This document shows positions 56,529 through 64,000 of a DNA stretch of 64,000 nt, piece by piece. The first letter of the stretch is position 1, and the number at the start of each line of letters is the position of its first letter. The position numbers and the translations under genes were made by a program. Origin of the DNA: Rhodopseudomonas boonkerdii (GTDB taxonomy: Bacteria > Pseudomonadota > Alphaproteobacteria > Rhizobiales > Xanthobacteraceae). Below the pieces are notes generated by a model. It saw only the letters and a program-made list of their open reading frames with translations, had not been told where the DNA came from and ran no database searches. Location: assembly GCF_021184025.1 (NCBI RefSeq), contig NZ_CP036537.1, forward strand, positions 3,968,001 through 4,032,000. The letters run 5' to 3'.

Positions 56529-56543
56529 TTAACGGAATCTTTA
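56529..56543. promoter_or_regulatory. CtrA-like box between fliL and flgF
   Basis: TTAA-CGGAATC-TTTA, one mismatch from TTAA-N7-TTAA. It is 120 bp upstream of fliL. Gap 56410-56778 also contains the sigma-54 promoter at 56661. Confidence 0.65.
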
Positions 56544-56660
56544 TTTTGCGGGATCACTAGGAAAATTCTGCCGGCAATTGTGGTCAACAAGACCTTTCTG
56601 CCGCCCTCTCCGCCCCACCGAAAACAATATAACTATATGAAATCGTTTCGCTTTCTTAGT

Positions 56661-56676
56661 TGGCACGACTTTCGCT
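56661..56676 (+). promoter_or_regulatory. Sigma-54 promoter of flgF
   Basis: TGGCACGACTTTCGCT has GG-N10-GC, the -24/-12 spacing needed by RpoN; TTCGC replaces the usual TTGC. Predicted transcription start is about 90 bp before the flgF ATG. Confidence 0.75.
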
Positions 56677-56778
56677 GATCCACTGGGGTGAACCACGGCT
56701 TGGGAGAGCTTGAGTGGTTTACGAGATCCGCGAACCGGCTTGGGAGAGCCGCTCGTTGGAACCAGGGGAGATCAGCCG

Positions 56779-57543
56779 ATGGAGAACATGCTTCTCGTCG
56801 GATTGTCGCGGCAGATGACGCTTCGTCGGCAGATGGACGTCGTCGCGAACAACATCGCGAATATCAACACGTCGGGCTTCAAGGCCGAACGGACGCTGTT
56901 TCAGGAATATCTGAGCCCCACGGCCCGTGAAGACAATTTCACCGGCCGGGACCGCCGGGTGTCCTTTGTGCAGGACCGCGCGACCATGCACGACTTCGCC
57001 GGCGGTCCGGTCGAGCCGACCAAGAATCCGCTCGACGTCGCCATCGACGGCAATGCCTTTCTCGTGGTGCAGACCCCGGCCGGCGAGCGCTACACCCGCG
57101 ACGGCAGCCTGCAGATCAACAATCAGGGCCAGCTCGTGACGTCGAGCGGCTTCCCCGTGCTCGGCAATAACGGCCCGATCGTGTTCCAGCAGACGGACCA
57201 CGACATTAACATCTCCCAGGACGGCACAGTCACCGTGCTCGAAGGCACCAACCGTATCGACAGCGTGCGCAGCCGCATCCGGATGGTGCAGTTCGCCTCG
57301 CCGCAACAGCTCGTGAAGGAAGGTTCGAATCTCTACTCGGCCGGCCCGGGCGCCAATCCGCAGCCTTCGCTGACCGCGAAGCTCAATCAGGGCTTCATCG
57401 AGCGCTCCAACGTCTCCTCGGTCACCGAAATGACGCGAATGATCGAAGTGACCCGCGCCTACACCGAACTGTCGAACATGCTGCAGTCGCAGGGCGACTC
57501 GCGGCGCACCGCCATCGAGAAACTCGCCGACGTTCCGGCTTAA
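56779..57543 (+). CDS. flgF: Flagellar basal-body rod protein FlgF
   Basis: 254 aa. The VVANNIANINTSGFKAER N-terminal motif, NPLDVAIDGNAFLVVQ core and SSVTEMTRMIEVTRAYTE C-terminal motif are typical. Proximal rod. ATG 56779 has AGGGGAGA upstream; a longer N-terminus exists but lacks similarity. Confidence 0.95.
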   Translation: MENMLLVGLSRQMTLRRQMDVVANNIANINTSGFKAERTLFQEYLSPTAREDNFTGRDRRVSFVQDRATMHDFAGGPVEPTKNPLDVAIDGNAFLVVQTPAGERYTRDGSLQINNQGQLVTSSGFPVLGNNGPIVFQQTDHDINISQDGTVTVLEGTNRIDSVRSRIRMVQFASPQQLVKEGSNLYSAGPGANPQPSLTAKLNQGFIERSNVSSVTEMTRMIEVTRAYTELSNMLQSQGDSRRTAIEKLADVPA

Positions 57544-57555
57544 GGACACAGACCC

Positions 57556-58344
57556 ATGCGCGCACTCTATACCGCAGCGACCGGGATGGCGGCCCAGGAA
57601 CTCAACGTCCAGGTCATCTCGAACAACATCGCGAATATGCGCACGACCGGCTACAAGAAGCAGCGGGCGGCGTTCCAGGATCTCATCTACGACCATGTAC
57701 GCCGCGTCGGCGCGCAGGCTTCCGATCAGGGCACCATGATCCCGGTCGGTGTCGATATCGGCGGCGGTGTGAAGACCGTCGGCACCCCGCGTCTGATGGG
57801 TCAGGGCACGTTGTCCGCCACCGGCAACGATCTCGACGTCGCGATCCGCGGCGAAGGCTTTTTCAAGATCCAGATGACCGACGGCACCTTCACCTATACG
57901 CGTGACGGTTCGTTCTCGACCGACAGCCAGGGCCGCATCGTCAATGCACAGGGCAACCTGCTGCAGCCGACCATCACGATTCCGACCGCCGCCTCGCAGC
58001 TGACGATCAACGCCGCCGGCCAGGTCTCGGTGATCGTGCCGGGCACCACGACGCCGACCATCCTCGGCACCATCGGCCTGACCCGCTTCATCAACAAGGC
58101 CGGCCTCAATCCGATCGGCGACAACCTGTTCACCGAAACCCCCGCCTCCGGTCCGCCGCAGGACGGCACTGCCAATCTCGACGGTTTCGGCGACATGCAG
58201 CAGCGCAACCTCGAACAGGCGAATGTCGAAGTCGTCACCGAAATCTCCGACCTGATCGCCGCGCAGCGTGCCTACGAGATGAACGCCAAGGTCATCAGCG
58301 CCGCTGACCAGATGCTGCAGTCCACGTCCGGCATGTTCCGCTGA
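57556..58344 (+). CDS. flgG: Flagellar basal-body rod protein FlgG
   Basis: 262 aa with N-terminal VISNNIANMRTTGYKKQRA and C-terminal EISDLIAAQRAYEMNAKVI. Distal rod. 12 bp after flgF. Confidence 0.96.
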   Translation: MRALYTAATGMAAQELNVQVISNNIANMRTTGYKKQRAAFQDLIYDHVRRVGAQASDQGTMIPVGVDIGGGVKTVGTPRLMGQGTLSATGNDLDVAIRGEGFFKIQMTDGTFTYTRDGSFSTDSQGRIVNAQGNLLQPTITIPTAASQLTINAAGQVSVIVPGTTTPTILGTIGLTRFINKAGLNPIGDNLFTETPASGPPQDGTANLDGFGDMQQRNLEQANVEVVTEISDLIAAQRAYEMNAKVISAADQMLQSTSGMFR

Positions 58345-58355
58345 GGAGGATGATC

Positions 58356-59471
58356 ATGACATCAGCCACGCGCTCGCTGTTCCTAGCCACCGTCCTCATC
58401 GCCAGTGCAGCCACCGCGGCGCTCGGTCAGGTCAGGCGCGACGACACCATCGCCGTGCCGACGCTGCGCGCGAATGTGTCGATCTCGAGCGACGTGGTGC
58501 GAATCGGCGACGTCATCGACAATGCCGGCCCGGCTGCGGACATTGCGATCTATCGCGCGCCCGACCTCGGCACCGTCGGTTCGCTGACGACGGCTCAGAT
58601 CCTCGCGACGTTGCGCGCTCATCAGGTGATCGGCGTCGACACCGGTGGCTTGCAATCGATTTCGGTGACGCGCCTGTCGCGCAGCATCGAAAGCAGGGAA
58701 ATCGAGACGCAGGTCGCACGGGCGCTGCAGCATCGTCACGGCCTCGGCGATGCCGCCAATCTGACACTGACCTTCGATCGTGACGTGCAGGACACCCAGC
58801 TCGATCCCGCCTACACAGGTACGCTCGATCCCGTCTCCGCGCGCTTCGATGCGCGCAACGGCCGCTTCGATGTCACTTTCGCCGTCGGCAGCGACGGCAG
58901 TGCGCCCGCCGCCAAGCTGCGCTTCACCGGAACGGCGGTGGAGACCGTCGAGGTTGCGGTGCTGGCCCGCGGTGTCGAACGCAACGAAGTGCTGAAGTCA
59001 TCCGACGTCATCGTCGAGCGTCGGCCGAAGGCCGAAGTCGGCAATGACGGTGCCGGCCGCGATCGGGCCGTCGGCATGCAGAGCCGCCGCCAGCTTCGCG
59101 CCGGCCAGGCGATCCGTAATGCGGATCTGGCCAAGCCCGATCTCGTGGTCCGCGACCAGGCCGTCACGCTCGTCTACCGCGCGTCCGGCATCTATCTCAC
59201 GATCCGGGGCAAGGCGATGGAAGCCGGCACCGAGGGCGACGTCGTCAACGTCATGAACCTGCAATCCAAGCGCAGCGTGGCCGGTGTCGTCACCGGCCGC
59301 GGCGAAGTCACCGTCTCCGCTCCGTCCGCATCGCCGCTCCCGGGCGAACGCGCGCCAGCTCCCGCCCCGGCAACCGCCGACCCAGCACCTTCCGAAAAGA
59401 TTTCCCGCGCATCTTCTCCCGTCGCCCTCGCCGCCAACGACCGGGTGCCCGTCTCTCGCAAAGCTGAGTAA
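58356..59471 (+). CDS. flgA: Flagellar P-ring assembly protein FlgA
   Basis: 371 aa. A signal peptide is followed by SAF-type beta-clip domain segments (GVERNEVLKSSDVIVERRPK, DLAKPDLVVRDQAVTLVYRA). A chaperone for the P-ring. GAGGAGG before the second ATG selects start 58356. The Pro/Ala-rich C-terminus is longer than usual. Confidence 0.92.
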   Translation: MTSATRSLFLATVLIASAATAALGQVRRDDTIAVPTLRANVSISSDVVRIGDVIDNAGPAADIAIYRAPDLGTVGSLTTAQILATLRAHQVIGVDTGGLQSISVTRLSRSIESREIETQVARALQHRHGLGDAANLTLTFDRDVQDTQLDPAYTGTLDPVSARFDARNGRFDVTFAVGSDGSAPAAKLRFTGTAVETVEVAVLARGVERNEVLKSSDVIVERRPKAEVGNDGAGRDRAVGMQSRRQLRAGQAIRNADLAKPDLVVRDQAVTLVYRASGIYLTIRGKAMEAGTEGDVVNVMNLQSKRSVAGVVTGRGEVTVSAPSASPLPGERAPAPAPATADPAPSEKISRASSPVALAANDRVPVSRKAE

Positions 59472-59476
59472 AGTAC

Positions 59477-60220
59477 ATGTATCAGTCTCGCCGCCCCCTC
59501 ATCCTTGCAGCGCTCCTCGCCACCGGCCTTGGCGGCTGCTCCTCCATCGACCGCCTCGCCTCCCTCGGCGAGAAGCCGGCGTTGACCGCGATCGAAAACC
59601 CGACGACCCAGCCGGGTTACAAACCGGTACAGATGCCGATGCCGAAACCGGAGGTCGCGTCCTACAACGCGAATTCGTTGTGGCGAAACGGCTCGCGCGC
59701 TTTCTTCAAGGATCAGCGTGCCCGCCAGGTCGGCGATATTCTGACCATCACGGTGAACTTCACCGACAAGGCCAACATCGCCAACGAGACCCAGCGCAGC
59801 CGCACCAGCAAGGAAGATTCGGGGATCACCGATTTCGCCGGCAGCAAGTTGCTGTCGGGTTCGGCCGCCTCCGTGCTGCCCGGCAAGCTGTTGACCACCG
59901 ACAGCTCGTCATCGAGCGACGGCAAGGGCTCGGTGGTGCGCCAGGAAGCCTTGCAGACCAATGTCGCCGCTGTCGTTACGCAGTTGCTGCCCAACGGCAA
60001 CCTCGTCGTCGAAGGCAAGCAGGAAATCCGGGTCAATTACGAGATTCGCGAACTGATCGTCGCTGGCATCGTGCGTCCAGAAGACATCCAGAGCGACAAC
60101 ACCATCGACAGCTCGAAGATCGCCCAGGCCCGCATCGCCTATGGCGGCCGCGGCCAGATCACCGATGTCCAGCAGCCGCGTTATGGCCAGCAAGTGATGG
60201 ATGTGCTGCTGCCCTTCTGA
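59477..60220 (+). CDS. flgH: Flagellar L-ring protein FlgH
   Basis: 247 aa. The lipobox LGGC (TGLGGCSSID) makes it an outer-membrane lipoprotein. Core: SLWRNGSRAFFKDQRARQVG and PNGNLVVEGKQEIRVNYEIR. It forms the L-ring. Follows flgA by 5 bp. Confidence 0.96.
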   Translation: MYQSRRPLILAALLATGLGGCSSIDRLASLGEKPALTAIENPTTQPGYKPVQMPMPKPEVASYNANSLWRNGSRAFFKDQRARQVGDILTITVNFTDKANIANETQRSRTSKEDSGITDFAGSKLLSGSAASVLPGKLLTTDSSSSSDGKGSVVRQEALQTNVAAVVTQLLPNGNLVVEGKQEIRVNYEIRELIVAGIVRPEDIQSDNTIDSSKIAQARIAYGGRGQITDVQQPRYGQQVMDVLLPF

Positions 60221-60221
60221 G

Positions 60222-60266
60222 GCATGATCCCGAAAAGTGGACGCCGGTTTTAGGATCAGATCATGC
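60222..60266. repeat. GATC-palindrome element, copy 2
   Basis: GCATGATCCCGAAAAGTGG... then GATCAGATCATGC, equivalent to 25160-25206. Directly after the flgH stop. Confidence 0.75.
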
Positions 60267-60330
60267 TTCACTAAAAGTCTTTCGAGCTCCCACATCGCAG
60301 CGTGCTCCCACGCGCTGCGATGTTCACACG

Positions 60331-60363
60331 CGGCCTTCCGTCAGCTCCCCTGCCGGAAGGCCG
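60331..60363. terminator. Bidirectional terminator hairpin
   Basis: CGGCCTTCCG and CGGAAGGCCG are perfect 10-bp arms with a 13-nt loop between the convergent flgH and hydratase-like genes. Confidence 0.8.
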
Positions 60364-60381
60364 TCGTTGTTTGAGAATCGG

Positions 60382-61170
60382 TTACGCCTCGAAACGTACC
60401 GTCACACTGCCGAGCCCGGACAGCTCCATCAGCACCTCATCGCCGGCATTCAGCCACTCGGTCCTGATCAAACTGCCGGTGAGCACGATATCGCCGGCGC
60501 GAAGGGTCTTGCCGGTCTCTGCCAGATGATTGGCGAGCCAGGCGAGCGCATGATGGGGATGACCGAGTACATCGGCACCAGTGCCGCGGCCGACTTCGCG
60601 GCCATTGATGATGGCGCGGCCATCCACCGACAGCAGATCCGGCGCATCGGTACGCGCGACCGGAGCACCAAGGACGCAACCGGCTGCAAAGAAGTCATCG
60701 GCAATCAAGACTCGGGGATCGACGCTGCGCCAATCGGCATAACGGTCATCGACGATCTCGATCGCCGGATAATAGGCGTCGACAAATGACGCGATTGAGT
60801 CCGCCGTGAATGGCACATCGCCGGTGACGACGTCGCTGCCGAGCCGCACCGCGATCTCGCATTCGACGCCGACGTGAACATAATTCTTGTACGGCAGCGA
60901 AATGCCGCTCTGATGCACGCCGCTTTGATACAGACCGCCGGCACAGGGATGATCTATGCCGAGATAGACCTGCATCACCGTCGAGGTGCAGCCGATCTTG
61001 TAGCCGACCTGGGCGCCGAAATCGGGCGAGAGCAAATTGTGCAGCACATCCTGCACCCGATAGGCATCTGCCTCATCGTGCGGAACGGCCTCTGCGGGTG
61101 GAGCGGATAGCGGCGTTCGGTTCACGCGCACGGCCGTAAGAATCTCGGCGATCGCGAGTTGCTTCTCCAT
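60382..61170 (-). CDS. 2-keto-4-pentenoate hydratase / FAH-family protein
   Basis: 262 aa. It has the fumarylacetoacetate-hydrolase-like fold with VGYKIGCTS and HVGVECEIAVRLG (metal-binding Glu) and LRAGDIVLTGSL. Probably hydrates a 2-oxo-alkenoate in a catabolic route. GGGAGG 6 nt before ATG 61170 fixes the start. It lies inside the flagellar block but has no flagellar role. Confidence 0.85.
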   Translation of the reverse strand: MEKQLAIAEILTAVRVNRTPLSAPPAEAVPHDEADAYRVQDVLHNLLSPDFGAQVGYKIGCTSTVMQVYLGIDHPCAGGLYQSGVHQSGISLPYKNYVHVGVECEIAVRLGSDVVTGDVPFTADSIASFVDAYYPAIEIVDDRYADWRSVDPRVLIADDFFAAGCVLGAPVARTDAPDLLSVDGRAIINGREVGRGTGADVLGHPHHALAWLANHLAETGKTLRAGDIVLTGSLIRTEWLNAGDEVLMELSGLGSVTVRFEA

Positions 61171-61183
61171 CGACAACCTCCCG

Positions 61184-61217
61184 AAAACAAAACGGCCGCC
61201 TCTTTGAGCGGGCGGCC
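61184..61217 (-). terminator. Intrinsic terminator of dksA
   Basis: GGCCGCC (61194-61200) and GGCGGCC (61211-61217) pair around a 10-nt loop; on the minus strand the stem is followed by GTTTTGTTTT. Located 12 bp past the dksA stop. Confidence 0.9.
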
Positions 61218-61228
61218 GCGCAGTCCAG

Positions 61229-61639
61229 CTATTCGTCGCGATAAACCTTCTCGCGCTTCTCGTGGCGCTCCTGGGCTTCCACCGAGAGCGTCGCGATCGG
61301 ACGGGCTTCGAGGCGCTTCAAGGAAATCGGCTCGCCGGTCTCCTCGCAATAGCCGTAGGTGTTGTCCTCAATCCGAAGCAACGCAGCATCGATCTTGGAG
61401 ATCAGCTTGCGCTGACGATCCCGTGCGCGCAGCTCGATGGCACGGTCGGTTTCCGACGAGGCGCGATCCGCGAGGTCGGGGTGGTTGACGTTCTCCTCCT
61501 GCAGGGTCTGCAGGGTGAGCTTCGATTCGCGGAGGATCTCTTCCTTCCAGGCCAGCAGCTTCGCGCGGAAGTATTCGCGCTGGCGATCGTTCATGAAAGG
61601 CTCTTTATCGGAGGGGCGATAGCTCTTTGTCTTGTCCAA
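61229..61639 (-). CDS. dksA: RNA polymerase-binding transcription factor DksA
   Basis: 136 aa from TTG 61639. The N-terminal SYRPSDKEPFMNDRQREYFRAKL is like other alphaproteobacterial DksA proteins (given in part: SYRPSDKEPF), so translation probably starts upstream of the ATG at 61594. The zinc-finger region GYCEETGEPI has one Cys, with the remaining finger Cys of classic DksA absent (residues are Ser/Ala-type). Works with ppGpp. Confidence 0.88.
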   Translation of the reverse strand: MDKTKSYRPSDKEPFMNDRQREYFRAKLLAWKEEILRESKLTLQTLQEENVNHPDLADRASSETDRAIELRARDRQRKLISKIDAALLRIEDNTYGYCEETGEPISLKRLEARPIATLSVEAQERHEKREKVYRDE

Positions 61640-61787
61640 GGCCAATCCATCAATGCTTGCATGGCGCCGGAAATACCCGGACGCGCGGCGCTTATATAGC
61701 CACGCGCTGTGACAGACAATAACGTCCAGGACTTGCCCCCCGCGGGGTTCTCCACTGGAACTTTGGCGGTCCGAAGGGGCTCGCTGA

Positions 61788-62198
61788 TCAGCCCCGCGCC
61801 GCCTTGGCGAGTTCAACCTCGACACGCAGTTCAATTTCGGACAGCACGGCATCGAGGCCTGGGTCGCCCGAACCGGCCTTCAGATCGGCCGCTGCCGAGC
61901 GGAGCCGAGCCACCGTGGCCGGGGTGATCGATCCGGCGAGCATGCTGATTTTGAGCTCATCCAGCACATCGAGAGCGCCGCGCCCGCGCTGCACCGACTT
62001 CTTACGTCGCTCGGTGGCATCGTCGACGCTCTGCATCGCCAGCAGCGCATCGATGCTGTTGGCAGCGCGCGGAGCCGCGGCCGGGCGCGTATCGGCGGCC
62101 GGGGCGGCATCGGGCAGCGAAAAGGTACTCGACCCCGTCTTCTTCGTGCCCGAGGAAGAAGTTCCAAGCGTGGTGCCGTTGGGTCCGTAAATGCGCAT
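61788..62198 (-). CDS. fliX: Flagellar assembly regulator FliX
   Basis: 136 aa starting MRIYGPNGTTLGT. The C-terminal helix set (ALDVLDELKISMLAGSITPA) matches FliX, which in Caulobacter couples basal body assembly to FlbD/sigma-54 transcription. Divergent from flgI. A longer start at 62225 is possible. Confidence 0.85.
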   Translation of the reverse strand: MRIYGPNGTTLGTSSSGTKKTGSSTFSLPDAAPAADTRPAAAPRAANSIDALLAMQSVDDATERRKKSVQRGRGALDVLDELKISMLAGSITPATVARLRSAAADLKAGSGDPGLDAVLSEIELRVEVELAKAARG

Positions 62199-62306
62199 CG
62201 GCAGGTCCAGCGAAATGGCGGCCATCGGTCCGCCGGTGGCCACTCCCCGTCCCTGCGACATCTTCGCCGGAGCTGGCGGCCCTGTCTGCAACCTCGCGCC
62301 TTATGG

Positions 62307-62321
62307 TTAATCAAACGTAAA
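62307..62321. promoter_or_regulatory. CtrA-like box upstream of fliX
   Basis: TTAA-TCAAACG-TAAA matches TTAA-N7-TTAA with one difference, 109 bp upstream of the fliX start. Part of the divergent fliX-flgI gap (62199-62518). Confidence 0.5.
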
Positions 62322-62326
62322 CAACC

Positions 62327-62341
62327 CGGCAAAAAGTGCCG
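62327..62341. promoter_or_regulatory. CGGCA-N5-TGCCG palindrome near flgI/fliX
   Basis: CGGCA-AAAAG-TGCCG, flanked by CC and CGGG. It lies about 95 bp upstream of the sigma-54 promoter at 62435, a spacing suitable for an FlbD enhancer. Confidence 0.55.
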
Positions 62342-62434
62342 CGGGCGGCAGTTTCGACTCGCCCTGTCGCGAAACGGAACTCGTTGAAAATAAAAATATG
62401 AAGTAATATCAAACAGATAAATAAATCTCCATGC

Positions 62435-62450
62435 TGGCACGGTCCTCGCA
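62435..62450 (+). promoter_or_regulatory. Sigma-54 promoter of flgI
   Basis: TGGCACGGTCCTCGCA: GG-N10-GC with the TGGCAC -24 box; -12 is TCGC instead of TTGC, as at flgF. Gives a leader of about 55-60 nt before the flgI ATG at 62519. AT-rich DNA lies just upstream. Confidence 0.8.
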
Positions 62451-62518
62451 ACGTGATAGCCGGACATCGTCATGGGAGTGGCTGATGGTCCGAGCCTAGA
62501 CCTCGCGGGGAGCAGCGG

Positions 62519-63643
62519 ATGTCGAGCCTGACTTCGATCCGATTCTATCAGACGGCCTGCGCGGCCCTGTGTGCGCTGGTGCTGTCGATGGTCTCGGCGC
62601 ATGCCACGTCGCGGATCAAGGATCTCGCCAATATCGAGGGCGTGCGGCAGAACCAGCTGATCGGCTACGGCCTCGTGGTCGGCCTCAACGGTACCGGCGA
62701 CACCCTCAACAACATCCCCTTCACCCGGCAGTCCCTGCAGGCGATGCTGGAACGCATGGGCGTCAATATCCGCGGCCAGACGCTGCGGACGGGCAACGTC
62801 GCCGCGGTGATGGTCACTGGCAACCTGCCCGCTTTCGGCACCCAGGGAACGCGGATGGACGTCACCGTCTCCGCCCTCGGCGACGCCAAGAATCTCACCG
62901 GCGGCACCCTGCTCGTCACCCCCCTGCTCGGCGCTGACGGCAATGTCTACGCGGTCGCCCAGGGCTCGCTCGCCATCAACGGCTTCGCCGCGGAAGGCGC
63001 CGCCGCCAGCATCACCCGCGGCGTGCCCACGGTCGGCCGCATCGCCAATGGCGCCATCATCGAGCGCGAGATCGAATTCGCGCTGAACCGGCTGCCCAAT
63101 GTCCGCCTGGCGCTGCGCAATCCCGATTTCACCACCGCCAAGCGCATCGCCGCCGCGGTGAACGACTTCCTCGGCAGCAAGACCGCCGAGCCGCTCGATC
63201 CCTCCACCGTACAGATGTCGATACCGGCGGAGTTCAAGGGCAATGTCGTCGCGCTGCTCACCGAGATCGAACAGCTTCAGGTCGAGCCGGATCTGGCCGC
63301 CAAGATCATCATCGACGAACGTTCCGGCATCATCGTGATGGGCCGTGACGTTCGGGTCGCCACCGTCGCCGTTGCGCAAGGCAACCTGACGGTGACGATC
63401 TCCGAAAGCCTCAATGTCAGCCAGCCCGCACCGTTCTCCAATGGCCGCACGGTAACGGCGCCGTCGACCAGGGTCGGCGTCACCGAGGACGGCAAGAAAT
63501 TCGCCATCGTCAAAGATGGCGTATCGCTGCAGCAGCTCGTTGACGGTCTCAACGGTCTCGGCATCGGTCCGCGCGACCTGATCGGCATCCTGCAGGCAAT
63601 CAAGGCCGCCGGCGCGATCCAGGCCGATATCGAGGTGATGTGA
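62519..63643 (+). CDS. flgI: Flagellar P-ring protein FlgI
   Basis: 374 aa. A signal peptide ending SAHA, then ASRIKDLANIEGVRQNQLIG (the N-terminal motif TSRIKDLANIEG) and the C-terminal LQQLVDGLNGLGIGPRDLIGIL. Forms the periplasmic P-ring. Confidence 0.96.
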   Translation: MSSLTSIRFYQTACAALCALVLSMVSAHATSRIKDLANIEGVRQNQLIGYGLVVGLNGTGDTLNNIPFTRQSLQAMLERMGVNIRGQTLRTGNVAAVMVTGNLPAFGTQGTRMDVTVSALGDAKNLTGGTLLVTPLLGADGNVYAVAQGSLAINGFAAEGAAASITRGVPTVGRIANGAIIEREIEFALNRLPNVRLALRNPDFTTAKRIAAAVNDFLGSKTAEPLDPSTVQMSIPAEFKGNVVALLTEIEQLQVEPDLAAKIIIDERSGIIVMGRDVRVATVAVAQGNLTVTISESLNVSQPAPFSNGRTVTAPSTRVGVTEDGKKFAIVKDGVSLQQLVDGLNGLGIGPRDLIGILQAIKAAGAIQADIEVM

Positions 63644-63990
63644 TGTACGGCATCAACGCAGCCGCGGCGTATCAGGCCAAACATCCCACCATCAATGGTC
63701 GCCCCGATCAGACGCTGATCGACGCGATGCAGAAGGTTTCGCCGCAGGCGCAGGCGAAGACGCACAAGCAGGCGGAAGATTTCGAGGCGATGTTCCTCAA
63801 TACGATGTTTGCGCAGATGACCGCGGGCATCAAGGGCGACGGTCCGTTCGGCGAAACCACCGGCACCGGCGTCTGGCGCTCGATGCTGACCGACGAATAT
63901 TCGAAATCCTTCGCCAAGGCCGGCGGCGTCGGCATCTCCAACGAAGTGTTTCGCTCCCTTATCATCCAGCAGGCCAAGGCATCCAACTAG
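63643..63990 (+). CDS. Rod-binding protein (FlgJ N-terminal domain type)
   Basis: 115 aa. EDFEAMFLNTMFAQMTAGIK and GDGPFGETTGTGVWRSML are the rod-binding core of FlgJ; the muramidase domain of FlgJ is absent, as in many alphaproteobacteria. ATG 63643 overlaps the flgI stop (TGATG). Confidence 0.9.
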   Translation: MYGINAAAAYQAKHPTINGRPDQTLIDAMQKVSPQAQAKTHKQAEDFEAMFLNTMFAQMTAGIKGDGPFGETTGTGVWRSMLTDEYSKSFAKAGGVGISNEVFRSLIIQQAKASN

Positions 63991-64000
63991 TTGGCCGCCA

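Overview
The window is a high-GC stretch of chromosome from an alphaproteobacterium of the Bradyrhizobium/Rhodopseudomonas/Tardiphaga group (Nitrobacteraceae). This placement is an inference. It rests on the recA, ppc and class I fumarase proteins, on the alphaproteobacterial flagellar gene set (fliX, a MotE-like protein, a DUF6468-type protein, cckA), on a GTTC-N7-GTTC SOS box, and on abundant interspersed palindromic elements. I saw no phage, integrase, transposase, CRISPR array, tRNA or rRNA.

Region 1 (1-19660) is a catabolic block. It holds an AtuA-family protein, a DUF35 Zn-ribbon/thiolase pair, two dehydrogenase-type SDRs, an enoyl-CoA hydratase-like protein, two acyl-CoA ligases, an MHS-type transporter, a secreted SMP-30 lactonase, an epoxide hydrolase, an alpha/beta hydrolase and an AraC regulator. 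Together these look like uptake, CoA activation and beta-oxidation-like breakdown of one or more uncommon acids; the substrate cannot be read from sequence. PEP carboxylase (7110-9896) sits in the middle as a housekeeping gene.

Region 2 (19666-41070) is a mix of housekeeping and small unknown genes: recA with its SOS box, a thioesterase, YnfA, an HdeA-like protein, a PilZ protein, a secreted caspase-fold protein, a GNAT-like protein, a DsbA-like oxidoreductase, an XRE regulator, a SET-domain protein with a histone-H1-like tail, a TetR regulator facing a two-gene membrane operon, rmuC, fumarase, a GST and a Tim44-like membrane protein. Two small secreted proteins share an IPDxKxxxDPWG motif.

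Region 3 (41264-63990) is a flagellar block headed by cckA. The minus-strand run is flgB-flgC-fliE-fliQ-fliR-flhB; fliO-fliP run divergently from it; fliL-fliM-DUF6468-motE-TPR protein run on the minus strand; flgF-flgG-flgA-flgH run divergently; then a hydratase-like gene and dksA; then fliX divergent from flgI and the rod-binding gene. Intergenic spaces here hold CtrA-like boxes (TTAA-N7-TTAA), two GG-N10-GC sigma-54 promoters (before flgF and flgI) and CGGCA-N5-TGCCG palindromes that could be FlbD enhancer sites. The flagellar class hierarchy known from Caulobacter therefore seems to be written in this DNA.

Across regions 1-3, seven copies of a twin-stem-loop element of 100-220 bp each lie 7-40 bp downstream of a stop codon. 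This is the clearest structure not explained by genes.
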